From assembly GCA_020631735.1 (NCBI GenBank), contig CM036159.1:99149670-99213669 (forward strand): 64,000 nucleotides of DNA. The letters are read 5' to 3'. Below are positions 1 to 11,559 of the stretch, piece after piece. Origin of the DNA: Saccharum officinarum. Taxonomy: Eukaryota > Streptophyta > Magnoliopsida > Poales > Poaceae. The notes below the pieces were generated by a model, which saw nothing but the letters and a program-made list of their open reading frames with translations, did no database searches and had not been told where the DNA came from. Position 1 is the stretch's first letter; each line of letters starts with the position of its first letter. Both the position numbers and the translations under genes were made by a program.

Positions 1-472
1 TGTGAGACTAATTATTTTTATATGTATTTAATCAAAGTTGAAACTATTTGACTTCTCAAGAAATAAGAAAGTCATTCTTCGTGGGAAGGAGGAAGTAGTT
101 TTTTCTAAGAAACACTAAAAAACAGTGCACTACAAACAAGACCAAGGAATAAATAGTACGACTGTACTCCTACCGGAACGTCCAACTTAGAACTCACGTA
201 AGACAACCAAACATGGCTTGTTAGCACATCACACATTGGCGAAAGTCACACGCCGTGAGTTATCTCCATATTACTTTTAGTCGCCCAAAAACTCTGCAAT
301 TACATTATCTAGAAGTACTTTCACCAATGTAGCTAAACTTTCACATGCATTCCAAGTTATATGGTGTAAAATGAAAATGATGATTAAAATATATGTAACA
401 GTTTAGTTTTCGAATCGTTTAACTACAAATTCGGTATATATTGGCATATACCAAATTTCAATCTAAGGGAGA
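1..472. other. AT-rich intergenic DNA, nothing recognised
   Basis: No open frame, terminal repeat or gene signature was recognised before the target duplication at 473. Confidence 0.5.
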
Positions 473-477
473 TCAAG

Positions 478-2494
478 TGAAAGGTCCTAATATGGTTAGA
501 AGGGGGTGAATAGCTTATTTAAAATTCTACAAATATACTAGAGCAATTTGATTAGTAAAACAAATGGCGAAATGCAAACTTGCTCTAGCTCTACAATTGT
601 TGCAAGCCACCTACCCAACAATTCTAGTTGCTATGATCTCTGGTCACACAAGAGACTAAGTCACTACTCACTAGGAGCTCTAAACAAGGCTATACTAAAG
701 AGCTCCACTAGATGAAACTAAGCTACAAGGCAAGCTCTTAATTCTAGCTACACTAAAGAGCTTGCTACAACTAGTTTACGGAAAAGTAATAGTGTGAGTA
801 AGGTGATTATACCACCGTGTCGAGGAATGAACCAATCACAATATGATGACAACCAATTCACTGGGAGAATTCCAATCACACAAGAGACAAAAGATTTTCT
901 CCTGAGATTCACGTGCTTGCCAGCACGCTAATCCCCATTGTGTTCAGCGGCTAAGAAGTATTGCACGAACCTTGTCCAACAAATGGACACCGCAAGAACC
1001 TACCCACAGGTGAGGTAACTTAATGACACAAGAAATTCATTAGAGTTACCTTTCGGCTCTCCGCCAGGGAAAGTACAATACCCCTCACAATCACTGGAGC
1101 CGGCCACGAATAATCACCAACATGTGCTGAACCTCCTCCGCTGCTCTAAGCCGTCTAGGTGGCGGCAACCACCAAGATAAAACAAGAAGTCCGCAACCAC
1201 AACGATCCCCAAGTGCCACTAGATGCAATCACTCAAGCAAATGCACTTGGAATCACTCTCAATCTCACTATGATGATGAATCAATGATGGAGATGAGTGA
1301 GAGGTGTTTGCTTAGGCTCACAAGGATGTCAAGTATGTTAAAGTGCCAAGAGAGTGATCCCTAAGACGGCCAAACAGTATTAATAGAGCCCCTCAAATGA
1401 ATAGAGCCGTTAGGGTCAAGAGAGAGGGCTTGGCGTACTGACCGGACACGCCAGTCAGGTTGACCGAGCGCACCGCGCCAGCTTCCGGTCATGCATTTAC
1501 CGCCATGTCGCCCCCCCGCGTTCAAGCGTAGCCACCTGATCTCAACGGTCAAGTTCTCACGCGTCAACACTTAAGTTATGACCCGACTCGATGATCAAGT
1601 GACTGACTCTCATGCACCGCGTGTCAGATCATTTCCAGAGAGGTTCTAGAGCCAATAAATATTGACCGGACGCATCTGGTCAGAGGTGACCTAACGCGCC
1701 CGGGCATCCGGTCCTCACTCCACTCCTCTGCGCGCCCGCGATGCTGACGCTAGCGTACATCAGCCTTGACCTAACGCGACGCTTGTGCGTCCGATCACAA
1801 ACACTGTATAGGGTCCGATCACGAGGTAGCCCTCCTTCTCTACGCGTGGAGACCGGACGTGACGCTAGAGAGAGGTCCAGCGTCCGATCGCTATCTAGCA
1901 CCCTCGGCCAGACAACACATCCTCGTTATAATTGACCAGACTCAGGAACCAGCGTCCGATCAGAACATGGCTAGCAACTGGTCCTCAACCTTCGCTTCCT
2001 TTTCTTTTTCTAAGTCCTCTATCGCTTCGCCCTTACTTCCAACTTGCTAACCATAGCGTGCAGAACATGTGTGCACGTGTGTTAACATATTTTAAAGCAT
2101 TTTTAAGGGTCAATTGTTAGCACACTAGGTCCCTAAATGCATATGCAAGAATCATATCACCTAGTGGCACTCGATAATTGCTTAGCCAAGGATTTCCCCT
2201 CTTTATAGTACGAATATCGATTCTAAACGCACTTACACCCTCTATGGTGTCTTAAGTGCAAAACAAAAACCTATCTTATACCTTTGCCTTGATCTCCTCG
2301 GATTTTGTTTTCTCTTTCTTCTTTTTCAAGTTGAGCACTTGATCATCATCATCATATGCCCATCTTCAACTCCATGGACCTCATCTTGCTCCACCACTTG
2401 GCATAGGACCATCCTTTCATGCATGTCTACACACTAAGTACAAGGATTAGTACTAGGGTTTCATCAATTATCCAAAACCAAACTAGGGCTTTCA
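478..2494 (-). mobile_element. Solo LTR, Ty1/copia Sirevirus-like
   Basis: The segment begins TGAAAGGTCC and ends GGGCTTTCA, the inverted termini seen on all copia LTRs in this window. It is flanked by a perfect 5-bp target duplication TCAAG (473-477 and 2495-2499). The motif GGGGGTGAATAGC just inside the left end is the reverse complement of the 3' end of these LTRs, so the LTR lies on the minus strand. No gag, pol, primer site or second LTR adjoins it, so it is best read as a solo LTR left by LTR-LTR recombination. An array of GACCGGACGCG-like words occupies about 1430-1960. Short ORFs inside are not believed to be genes. Confidence 0.85.
1430..1960. repeat. GACCGGACGCG-type degenerate repeats in LTR
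   Basis: Words such as GACCGGACACGCC, GACCGGACGCATCTGGTC and GCGTCCGATC recur every 20-60 bp, separated by unrelated DNA. They are CpG-rich and partly palindromic. The same motif arrays occur in four other LTRs of this window. Confidence 0.7.
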
Positions 2495-2688
2495 TCAAGG
2501 CAGGTAGGGAGCGAGAGTCTATAGTGATGAAGAAGCTCAAGGTTGTTATCAAGGTTGCGACACTATCAAGGGCAGCCATGAAACACAAATATCATGAAAC
2601 ATGATGTTTACCATCTCTCCAAGAAAAGGTGTGGTGGTAGGGTCATGGCCGGAGCGTTGCATATGCTAGCAACAAAGAGGTGCTGATG

Positions 2689-3269
2689 TGAAAGCCCTAA
2701 TTTGGTTTTGGCTAATTGATGGAACCTATTGGAGTAACCTATGCTCTAGATGTGTATTTGAGATAGGTTGGTCCAAGTACAAGTGGTGGAGCTAAATGGT
2801 ACTCATGGTGATAGAGGTGGCCAGAAGATGGTGAATCAAGTGCGCCAACTTGGAAAAGAAGAAAGAGAAAAATAAATGGGCTCAAGGCAAATGTATAAGC
2901 AATAGGGCCATTTTGTTTTGTCGGTCAAGACACTATAGAGAGTGTGACAGGGTTTAGGATCGATAGTCGTACTATGAAGAGGGAAAAATCATGGTAAAGC
3001 GGTTATCAAGTGCCACTAGGTGATGTCATTCATGTATATGCATTAGAACCTAGTGTGTTAACTTGACCCTTGAAAATGCTTTGAAAAATGCTTACACGCG
3101 TGCATAATTGGTGGAACACATTGGTGTTAGCACATGGAAGCAAGGGTGGAAGAAAAAGTTTGAAAAGGAGAAGAAAAAGGGTGTCGGACCTTGGTTTGGT
3201 AGGGTACGAGACCGTGGCTTTGTGGGTCCAGTTGTGTACCCTAGCTGCATAGTTTTTAGCGCAGGTGCC
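2689..3269 (+). mobile_element. Truncated copia LTR fragment
   Basis: It begins TGAAAGCCCTAATTTGG followed by TTTTGGCTAATTGATG, the sense-strand 5' end of the Sirevirus-type LTRs here. It shares the stretch around AGTGCCACTAGGTGAT with the antisense LTR at 478-2494. The 3' portion with ATTCACCCCCC is absent. The fragment is broken by a different LTR start at 3270, so it is a partial LTR. Confidence 0.55.
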
Positions 3270-3378
3270 TGTCACACCCAAAATTTCTAATTTTGGATTG
3301 TGCTTGGAAAACACTAAATAAAATAAATGATTTCAATATTTGAATAAATTTATTAGATAAGTTAAGTTGTTGCTAATT
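3270..3378 (+). mobile_element. Start of a gypsy-like LTR, cut by gap
   Basis: TGTCACACCCAAAATTTC resembles the 5' end of many grass Ty3/gypsy LTRs (TGTMACACCC). Only about 109 bp are visible before the assembly gap, so family and extent are unknown. Confidence 0.4.
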
Positions 3379-3478
3379 NNNNNNNNNNNNNNNNNNNNNN
3401 NNNNNNNNNNNNNNNNNNNNNNNNNNNNNNNNNNNNNNNNNNNNNNNNNNNNNNNNNNNNNNNNNNNNNNNNNNNNNN
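3379..3478. other. Assembly gap (100 N)
   Basis: Exactly 100 undetermined bases, the usual placeholder for a gap of unknown length. Frames read across it are artefacts. Confidence 0.99.
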
Positions 3479-4990
3479 GATTGTGCAGATGCCCGGTCCT
3501 TCCTGCAGAGATCAACTTGCAAAGTTTGAACCGTCTGAAAAAAAAAACAGAAAAACCTTCCATGATAATAGGCTGGGAGTGCAAAATTCGTGCTAATTGT
3601 TGTGTTGGTTTCGGCCGATATATCACTCTCAGCCGATTCATTTCGCGACAACGCGTCCCTTTCTGCAGCCACAAGCACTGGTTCAAATTGTTCAGATGCC
3701 CAGTCTTTCAGAGATGAGACTGACAGTATTGCCAAATCTGACGGGCATCATCTGGATGAATCCTGTGAAATGAAACGAGCCATCAGAGATAGCAGATAAG
3801 GCATCTTGTGAGCCGTGTGAGTGCACTGCTTCCCCTACCATTACCAACTTGTTATCTCCATTTGCAGCTGCTGCTCCCAGGAAGACGAAGAACATGTTCT
3901 GTCCACACAAAAAAAAAACAACACAGTCAATCTTTTCAGCCTGAAGCAGATTTCAGGCACAGCACACTTGTGAAGATGCTCACCGAAGGATGTGATCGTG
4001 CGGGCCGCTTGTCAAGTCAACTGCAGAGTCTCTTCCGATGGGATTCCCAGCGACGCAAAACGTTTTTGCGGAATCGTGTTCTGTCCCCTCGCCAAGAACG
4101 TGCACAGTCATTGACCGGCTTTCTTCATGCTTTTTTGCAGGCCAAAGCATGCATTGCAGGCCGTTCGCCCGTTCTAGAAACATCGGCCGGCCTGGCTTTG
4201 GTTCGTAGGATCAAATCCAGTGCATCTCTCTCACTGGTTACAGTGGCAGGCAGCTTTGGCCCTGATTGTGATCTCTCGTGCAGGTGGGGGTGGCTATTAG
4301 TCATGGATGAGTCATTTGGTTTTCTTTAAACACGGTACAGACGCAAACACTCATGGACACACTCATCTTCCAGAGATTCTGAGATTGACTGAAAAATGTG
4401 AGCACGTGTAACGTGTGGTAGACTCAAATCCCATAACGAGTGTACTGAGACATATTCGAAAACAACTTTCAAACGGATCAGCAAGTGGCTTGGAAGGTGA
4501 AAGATGATATTAATTACCCAATGGAAGAGGGCAGTTGGATTTGTATCCTAACTAATTTCTAGTCTTCTTGTTTGTGTTGGCCATGGTGTGGTGTTCCAAT
4601 AGGTTGCTCCAGGAGTGCCTTGAGTGTTGGAGTAGTTTTTTTTACACCGCATCCCATATCGGCATAGTGTAAAAAAAAATCTTTTCTATTTAATCGAAAT
4701 GCATAGCTCCTGTCACTTACATTTAAAAAAGGAACCCTGGTGAGCATTATACACCACCCTGTGGAACCTAAACAACCAAACTACGCTAAGTTCATTTTTT
4801 TTCTCTCTTCTTCTCACTTTTGTTAAATCTGATACTTCATAGGATTCCACATTTTTCTGTGTGCTCGAGCTGACTACATTATTCGTGGCTAGAAAAGATT
4901 GAGAAACGAACTAGCAGTCAGTAAATTGGCATTGTATAGAAATACAATTCTGCTGATTATCTGAACCCAGATAGAAAATTACCCTTCATG
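3479..4990. other. Low-coding region with possible minus-strand exon remnants
   Basis: On the minus strand, frames around 3587-3735 and 3692-3910 have coding-like composition, and splice-like CAG/GT signals lie nearby (for example TTTCACAG before the exon-like piece near 3770). No frame extends far enough for a family assignment, and the reading frame breaks within about 100-200 bp. This could be the 3' part of a decayed gene that includes the exon at 5493-5732. Nothing else was recognised. Confidence 0.2.
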
Positions 4991-5137
4991 CAGTGGCGGA
5001 TCCAGGAATCAAAACCTGTGGGGCCAGCCAGCAGAAGCTATGGGACCAAACCATATATGCTACAGTAAAATTGCACTAGATTCGTCAAAACCTGTTGGGC
5101 CAGGTGGCCCCACAGGTACTACCTACATCCGCCACTG
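4991..5137. mobile_element. hAT-type MITE, 147 bp
   Basis: The termini CAGTGGCGGATCC and ATCCGCCACTG are inverted repeats, and a perfect 8-bp duplication CCTTCATG (4983-4990 and 5138-5145) flanks them. An 8-bp target duplication with CAGTGGCGG termini is characteristic of hAT elements. There is no coding capacity. The inner arms (CCTGTGGGGCCAG and TGGCCCCACAGG) are also inverted, giving a foldback. Confidence 0.9.
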
Positions 5138-5492
5138 CCTTCATGATGGATTGATGTGAAGCGCACTACGGAGAAGGCAGTGCGTGTTGGATGCAAGAGC
5201 AACAAGGTACCTCGTTACTGGCTGCCACAAATCCTGATCCCCAAATGTGCTAATGCTCCTGTCATGGATCATTTGTTGCCAAATTGGAACTCCAGTGTTT
5301 ACATTCTCCCATTAAAAATGTTTACGTTCTGATTCTCTGAATTTATCCTATTAAGTAGGGTTTGTGTAGGCCACCTTGCCTGTCATGGAAAAGAAGGTCC
5401 ATCCCACAATCCATATGCTTGTCCTCATCAGAGGTTAGACTAGACCAAGCTAGAAAATCACTATGTGTCCAGGGTAATAGAAAAATACTCAC

Positions 5493-5732
5493 GTGTGGCT
5501 GGAATGCAATCTGCCACTGAGTTTTTATTCCAATTCCACTCTAGATGCAGAGCTTTGTTAGTGTAGGCCAGGGGTTGACTGGGAGATAGCCCACTAAACT
5601 TGGAGCTAATCATTTTGCTCCCATCATAAGATTTTGGTTTGGGTGATTCCATGCTCCACAGCCTGAGGTACAAAATGGAATTATTGTGTCTTGGTGAGGA
5701 CGGTTTGGAAGTCAAAATGGGACCTTTATCAC
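5493..5732 (-). CDS. Candidate internal exon of an unidentified gene
   Basis: A 240-nt open segment on the minus strand is bounded by a good acceptor (TATTTGTGCAG, ending at 5733) and a consensus donor (GTGAGT, 5492-5487). It is a symmetric phase-1 exon encoding about 80 residues, with the words LYLRLWSMESPKPKSYDG and LEWNWNKNSVADC. I do not recognise the family. Partner exons were not found with confidence upstream (5733-6990) or downstream (3480-5400), so the gene may be fragmentary. Composition and splice context are the only support. Confidence 0.35.
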
Positions 5733-6985
5733 CTGCACAAATAAGAAGAAAATCCTTATTTACCGCCGCTAAACTCATGCTCTTGCATTTTACTGAAAAA
5801 TCAAACATATATACAGCTAAAATGCCTGTCTTTCCACTGTTCCATCAGACAACCTCACAAAGCCTACCAATATAACTTGAATACAGGCTATACAGGACAT
5901 CTGAATCTTATCTGATTGGCATCTTCAAAAGAAAGAAAGAAACCATGTACTATTTCCAGCACATATCCAAATTTCCAATCAATCCATCAGGCCCAGAATG
6001 ACTGCTAACGGCTCTATAAAGACACCAGTGATTACATAGCTACATAATCCTCTTTTAACAAAGGCACATGCATGTCAATTGACAATAATCAGATGGCACC
6101 AACGGTCGACACGTGGACTGGCACCACTACCCACAGGCCAGTGATGCCATCCCTCACTAACCTCTGGCTTTGCAGCATTGGTCAAAGCCTGATAGCTTCA
6201 CGAGATCTACTGAAAGCACAATGCCAATATAGTACCCTTTCAGCATGATGGATTGACAGCAGTTTGGACTGTGGTGATGCTCATTATGTGGGGATCGACC
6301 AAGAACGTGCACTGTGATCGGATAGCTACAACCGATTATCCTGCTCCCACAAAGCCCGGACCGATCAATCACTCTTAAAGTTCTCCATGAAACTTTGCCC
6401 AATAAGGGAGGTGTTCATAGTTATCCGACCGGTTTTCGAACAGTCACTGACAGGTGGGCCCTAGCAACAGCCAATTCAGCTGGGCCCACATGGCAGCGGC
6501 CGGTGCTGCGGAAAATGGTGTGTACCCGGAGTCCCGGAGCACTTGCCGGCTGCTGGAGATCTGTATTATAAGCATCACCCACTAATCTGCTCACTACAGA
6601 GCCTGCTGTGCAAATTTCTGCAGCATTTGTTTCATGTGCTGGAATAAGTTAGTTGGAGCACAGGCAGGCACTGACGACTAAAGCCAAATAACCAAAGTGG
6701 AGCTGCAAAGGTGTGGAGTGAATCCATCCATCCATCGACCCATCACCAATTGCATCCAATCCAACTCGACGTTGTCGGCACTCGGCAATGCAAGTGCATG
6801 CATGCATGGTTCCACCAACATTAATTTTCAGCAAGCTTGATGCAATGCAACTACAGAACTACTGCTGCTAACCTGGGACAATTAAAAACTAAGAGTATAA
6901 AGATTGATGTGATGTACTGATCGATGATGAACATATGTGACAGGGTCGTGGTTAGCAAGCTTATCCTGGGGCTGGGAGTAGAAGA
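5733..6985. other. Non-coding region, no gene modelled
   Basis: No convincing exon was found. A TATA-like TATTATAAG near 6564, followed by CTCACTACAGAGCC, could be a plus-strand core promoter, but no coding exon follows it before the Stowaway at 6988. A minus-strand frame at 6157-6402 shares the word TVHVLG and a later VDL with one at 3980-4183, hinting at an old duplication. Confidence 0.3.
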
Positions 6986-6987
6986 TA

Positions 6988-7074
6988 CTCCCTCCATTTC
7001 AAATTATAAATCACTTTGTTTCGATTGGAGAGAGTCAAAGCGACTCATAATTTGAAAATTTGAAACGGATGGAG
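6988..7074. mobile_element. Stowaway-type MITE, 87 bp
   Basis: CTCCCTCCATTTCAAATTAT at the left is matched inversely by TTTGAAACGGATGGAG at the right, and TA dinucleotides flank both ends (6986-6987 and 7075-7076). TA targets and CTCCCTCC termini are diagnostic of Stowaway elements (Tc1/mariner). Confidence 0.88.
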
Positions 7075-7083
7075 TAATATATA

Positions 7084-8142
7084 GGCAAATTTTGCTATGA
7101 GACATTAGAAAAACATATAATTGGCCAGTTCACACCGCAAACGGCAGACTTTGTTGGATACCATTACAAATTCGTGGTTCTTTACCGAGACACACCGCGT
7201 CGATTATTTTATTCATTTTTTAATTTCAGGCAAGAGAAGGTTGAGGAAATGTCTTCTTTGCCCTTGTCATCGACCTCCGGCCCTTTGGCTGATTATTTGC
7301 TGTGACACACTGCCACCAGCGATTCATCGCTGTACTCCTCCGACCACCCGCCCCACGCTTAGACCATTGGTTCTCCCTCTGTTTCCGCCACCGCAGAGCA
7401 ATGTCGAGTCCGTCCAGGTGGTTCTTGCCGGCGGAAAAATGGCGACGGCGGCTTCTTTTGCTGAGCAGAGCAAACAAGGGAGAGAGAAAGTGGTGCGACG
7501 CTTCTTGACGTGATTCTCACCTCCACGTGAACCCGATGGCGGTGCTCAGGATGATGGGGAGGCGGCGAGCGGTGCGTTCAGAGCGGCGGAGTGCCGGGAA
7601 ACAACAGCGTGACGCGTAAAGGCCGCGGGGACGCACAGTTCCTCGTAGGGAGAAGACCATTGCGGCCATGGTGTTGCGCGTGTGCATCACGGGCTGAAAA
7701 CAAGGCGGCGCGGGTCCTGCTCGGTCGAAGGAAGGGCCCGGACGGCGAGATCCGCAGTGGACGATGAGGGGACCTCGGCCGCCGACGAGCAAGGGCTAGG
7801 CCTGGAGAGGGCGCGGGCTGAGTAGGCCCAGGCATGGCCAGCACGGGAGCTCGCCGGAGGAGGAGACGGGCCCAGGCGGCAAAGTCAGGATCTCACGAAC
7901 CACCAAATCGGCGGCGGCAGTGTTTTGCGGCGAATAATAAGGGAAGGGCAGGAGGTCGAACACAAGGGCAAAGATGACATTTCTCAAGCTTTCTCTCTCC
8001 TGAAATTGAATGAATAAAATAATCGATGCGGCGTATCTAGGCAAAGAACCATGAATTTGTAAGGGTACCTAGCAAATTCCGGCAGTTTGTAGCGTGAACT
8101 GACCAATTATACGTTTTCTAGTGTCCCACGGCAAAATTTGCC
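7084..8142. mobile_element. Mutator-like element with long TIRs (MULE/Pack-MULE-like), 1059 bp
   Basis: A perfect 9-bp target duplication TAATATATA (7075-7083 and 8143-8151) flanks inverted termini GGCAAATTTTGC and GCAAAATTTGCC. Terminal similarity continues inward for roughly 200-250 bp per side (for example GTCGATTATTTTATTCATT and CAGTTCACACCGCAAAC with their inverted partners near 8010 and 8090). The 9-bp duplication with long TIRs is the Mutator hallmark. The unique core (about 7330-7900) is very GC-rich and carries no transposase, so the element is non-autonomous. The core resembles the captured gene pieces of Pack-MULEs, but no donor gene was recognised. Confidence 0.85.
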
Positions 8143-8151
8143 TAATATATA

Positions 8152-9404
8152 TGGGGCACTAGGCACATGCCAAATTTGTGGTGTGATTTGTGTGGATGTA
8201 ACAATTTCGGTTTAGAGGCGGATGTAATTATTAGCCGCGAGTGACAGTCTCGGATGGCACATCAAAGTAGTTATCGTCTGATCTTGAAGATGATTGTGCT
8301 CCACGGCTGCACTAATGAAGACCAGTGCTCATCTCCTTTTCGCCCAATCTTAGTTCCTCCACATTGTCTTGTAGCCAACTTTCCTTCCAGTCGACAAGGT
8401 GTGCTGGAGCAAATCCCATCCATCATCCAACTTTGACTGGATTAGACATTTTGAAATCTGACCACTATTAGCTAGCTTTGGTGTAGGCTTAAACGTAGTG
8501 AGAATTCTTCGTTGATTATTACAAACTGCTAGCAAATTTTCTGTGTTGCAGGCATGACGATCTTCTGTCAGGAGAAACTCTTCTGTCAAAAATAAACTAT
8601 TGGCAGAGCCAGACTACCTAAAGTACTAGCTGAAAGATATGTTTTGTTTACATACAAAGTTAGATATGCATGCCCAGTTGCATTTGTTGTAGCAGAATAA
8701 GACCAGATTTTTTTAGAAACAAAAATATAGTATACTATAGCCCTTCTAGCTAGCCACATACTGTCAAAGCAAGAGCAACAGCACGGATTGAAACACAAGT
8801 TTATTCTAATGATTACAGCCATTGCAAGAAAATTCAAAGTCAGGTCAGTGCCAATGCCATCCACAAATAATATTCTGGTGGTGGCATGTTAGTTGTCACA
8901 AAGCAGTTAAACCTACATTGTTTTTCCCCCAGTCCCCAGATACGGGCTACCTAGGAGATAATATTCAGGAATAAGAATGTGCTTATTAGAATACACGATG
9001 GTCACTTCTGATTGACCGTTCATGTTAAAATAGCCTTGTAGGTAGCTTTATTACCCACTAACACAGAATGATACTGAGCTGGGAAACCGGGGGCTTCTCT
9101 ACCAAACTGTGAAAATTGACCAAACTATGGGCTTAAAAGACCTGTTTTACGCCCCCCCCAACCCCCAAAAAAACCATGAATAGAAGAGAGAAAGTATCCT
9201 ATATGGATCTTTTTTACGAGAATCTCTTTTTTTCTAGAACTAGCATTTTGAAAAAAAATGGTTTATACTCTATCTATTCCATTCGTCCTAAAATTGCCTA
9301 GAAATTGTAAAAGTGATGTGGTGTATAGCGAGCACCAGTTACTTATGCATCGATCGACGCCACAAACTCATTTGCATACTCCAAAAACTGAAGCCAGAGT
9401 GCAT
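8152..9404. other. Non-genic region, nothing recognised
   Basis: No gene, terminal repeat or tandem array was identified. Small frames on both strands lack coding character. A C-rich/A-rich tract lies at about 9151-9173. Confidence 0.45.
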
Positions 9405-9407
9405 TAA

Positions 9408-10284
9408 GGGCGTGATTGGTTGTTGTGGGGTAGGCGAGCCGGGATGGAGGGGCGGCCCAGGCTAATGAGAGGCAGGACGAGAGTGTGCACTGGTTTATTT
9501 GGTTGCAACTTTATCGGTGATACTGGATGGGAGCCAGTTTGTTTGGTTTACTGGATGTATACGAGTTTGATACAGTAGCTCATGTTTGGTTTGCTGGTGG
9601 GGTGGAGTTGCTGCTACCTCCTGCATGAATTGGTGAGGTTCCCTCGTGAGGGGGAGACAACAGGGAAGAGAGGGAAGCGGAACGGAAGAGGCGAGAACGA
9701 AGGTAAATGCCCACATACATGGAAGAGGCGGCGGCCACGACTCCCGCCCCAAGACCTAGACCTAGAGCACGCCCAAGACCCCTTCTTCTTCCTTCAAATC
9801 CCCCACTCTAACCTCGCCAGCGTTTGGCTGTGGGGTTGAGCTTTAGGGGCGGCGACCATGGCGGCCCGATCTCCTCAAATCCAATGTTGTAGTCCATGGG
9901 GAAGGGAATGGGTTGGTCAATGGGGTAGCTGCGGTGGTGGGCGAGGTTCTGGTGCAACGAATCGAAGCGGGGTGGGCGGCTGCTAGAGATTGAGCACGTG
10001 GCGGCACTGCTCTGCTCGGTTTGCTTTGGGGAAGAACAAAGCATGGGGTAACCTTATCCCTGCGCCTCAGTCGTCTCCCGCACAGGCCACGCGCCACACC
10101 ACGCCATCCCGGCTTGCATGGGAAGCCTGATTTCTGCGTACGCTAGGAGCCTGCACTAGGGGCCTCAAATGCACGGTCCCGTGCATCGATTTCGTTCGGC
10201 ACAGCGAACCAAACACAGCGATAGTGCATGACATGGTGCCGGATGGCCCTTTGGACAGCTCCATCAGGGCTACCAATCACGCCC
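9408..10284. mobile_element. PIF/Harbinger-type non-autonomous element, 877 bp
   Basis: GGGCGTGATTGGT at the left is the inverse of ACCAATCACGCCC at the right, with TAA duplicated outside (9405-9407 and 10285-10287). A 3-bp TAA/TTA target with GGGC-type termini fits PIF/Harbinger (Tourist group). It is long for a MITE, has a GC-rich middle and shows no transposase or DDE motif. The short ORFs inside are not considered genes. Confidence 0.75.
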
Positions 10285-10287
10285 TAA

Positions 10288-11036
10288 GGCCCTCTTTGGA
10301 AACGGCTCGCACGGCTTTGGCTCCTTCTGACATAGTTACGGTAGCAATAATATGCATCACTATAGCAAAAGGTTTATTTTCTCTCTCCAACCTAAATTAA
10401 ACTAGCAAATAGGAGAAACTAGTGAAGGCAGGTTGAGAGGGCTTTCTCTAGCTTCTGGTACACTAGTGCTACGTTGTGCTACCGTCACTGTTCATCTAAA
10501 TGTCTGTTTAGTCTATATAACAATGTTTAAATGGTAAAAGAAAGTCACCCATGTCGTTTAGGTCTTAAATGATGAATTAAACGGTTAGACCGTTTAAAAA
10601 CCGTGTAAACATAATGACGAGCAAAACAACCATTGAACTAACTATTTAATTGATAGGAGAATTACAGCTACCACATCTAGCACCCAACTGATTAACATGG
10701 TAAGTATATGAGGTGGAGTGGGATTCAGATTTCTTCCCAAAAAATTATTTGGTAGAATAATTATCTTTTTACGTGTGTAAGCATGCAGTATACAAAGCCG
10801 TTTAGACTGTTTAACTTCATTTTTAAACACCATCTAAATAGCCTAATAACGTTAAAAAAATGACCGATTGTTTACCGTTTAGAATAAAGTCGAAGTCCCT
10901 GCCCGTCCCACCAAAAGAGTCCTGGAACTAGAAGTGAATCATCAGCCTTGAAGGGCTGTTCTAAACTAGGCGGGCTTTAACTGGCACATGCACTCATCTC
11001 AGGTGCCTAGACCTGATCAGCCTTGAAGGCTCCCAA
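10288..11036. other. Non-genic region with possible MITE remnant
   Basis: Partially inverted words (CTGTTTAGTCTATATAAC near 10503 and GTTTAGACTGTTTAAC near 10800) suggest a decayed inverted-repeat element of about 350 bp, but no target duplication was found. No gene was seen. Confidence 0.3.
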
Positions 11037-11041
11037 CTCAA

Positions 11042-11283
11042 GCCCCGTTTACTTCCCATGCAAACCCAAAATATTTTCTCTTTCACTCATCACATCAAAT
11101 ATTTAAACGCATGCATGGAGCATTAAATATAAGTAAAAAAAATAACTAATTGCATAGTTTGTCTGTAAATGTCGAGACGATTTTTTTTGAACCTAGTTAA
11201 TCTATAATTGGATAAATTTTACCAAATAACAATGAAAGGTGCTACAGTAACTTTTCACTCCCTTTTCCTCGACTAAACACACC
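11042..11283. mobile_element. 242-bp MITE, family 'CGTTTAG', copy 1
   Basis: The element starts GCCCCGTTTAC and ends inversely ..CTAAACACACC, with a 5-bp duplication CTCAA (11037-11041 and 11284-11288). The interior carries the words CATGCATGGAGCATTAAATAT and GGTGCTACAGTAAC shared with the other copies listed here. The length is identical (242 bp) to the copies at 11560 and 41813. Superfamily was not assigned. Confidence 0.75.
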
Positions 11284-11559
11284 CTCAACCACCCACCAAA
11301 AAGCTCTTGCCCTGAAACGCAAACGCCCCAGACGTGGGAAACACAAACGGCTGCGCAATGACAACGTTAGCAATTGGCAATGCCAAGAGATCCAAACGCA
11401 TGCGGCCTCCCGGATCCGGCCATCCGGAATCCCGGGTTGCACTGCATCACGCTGTGACCTGCTGTCCCGGCTGCTGCCGATGGATGTTATTGTTATGGCT
11501 TGGCTGGCGTCTCCACCTCTGACTTCATTCGGTTCGGGCGCCAGAAAAAACTGAATTGG

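Noticed and set aside
3333..3735. Frames reading through the N gap
   Set aside because: They depend on undetermined bases. The same applies to frames at 57215-57575.
7517..8044. Minus-strand frames in the MULE core as a captured gene
   Set aside because: Frames of about 80-90 aa overlap each other and show no recognisable protein. Kept only as a hypothesis in the findings.
9495..10276. Several 65-85 aa frames as genes
   Set aside because: All lie inside the Harbinger-type element 9408-10284 and lack any domain.
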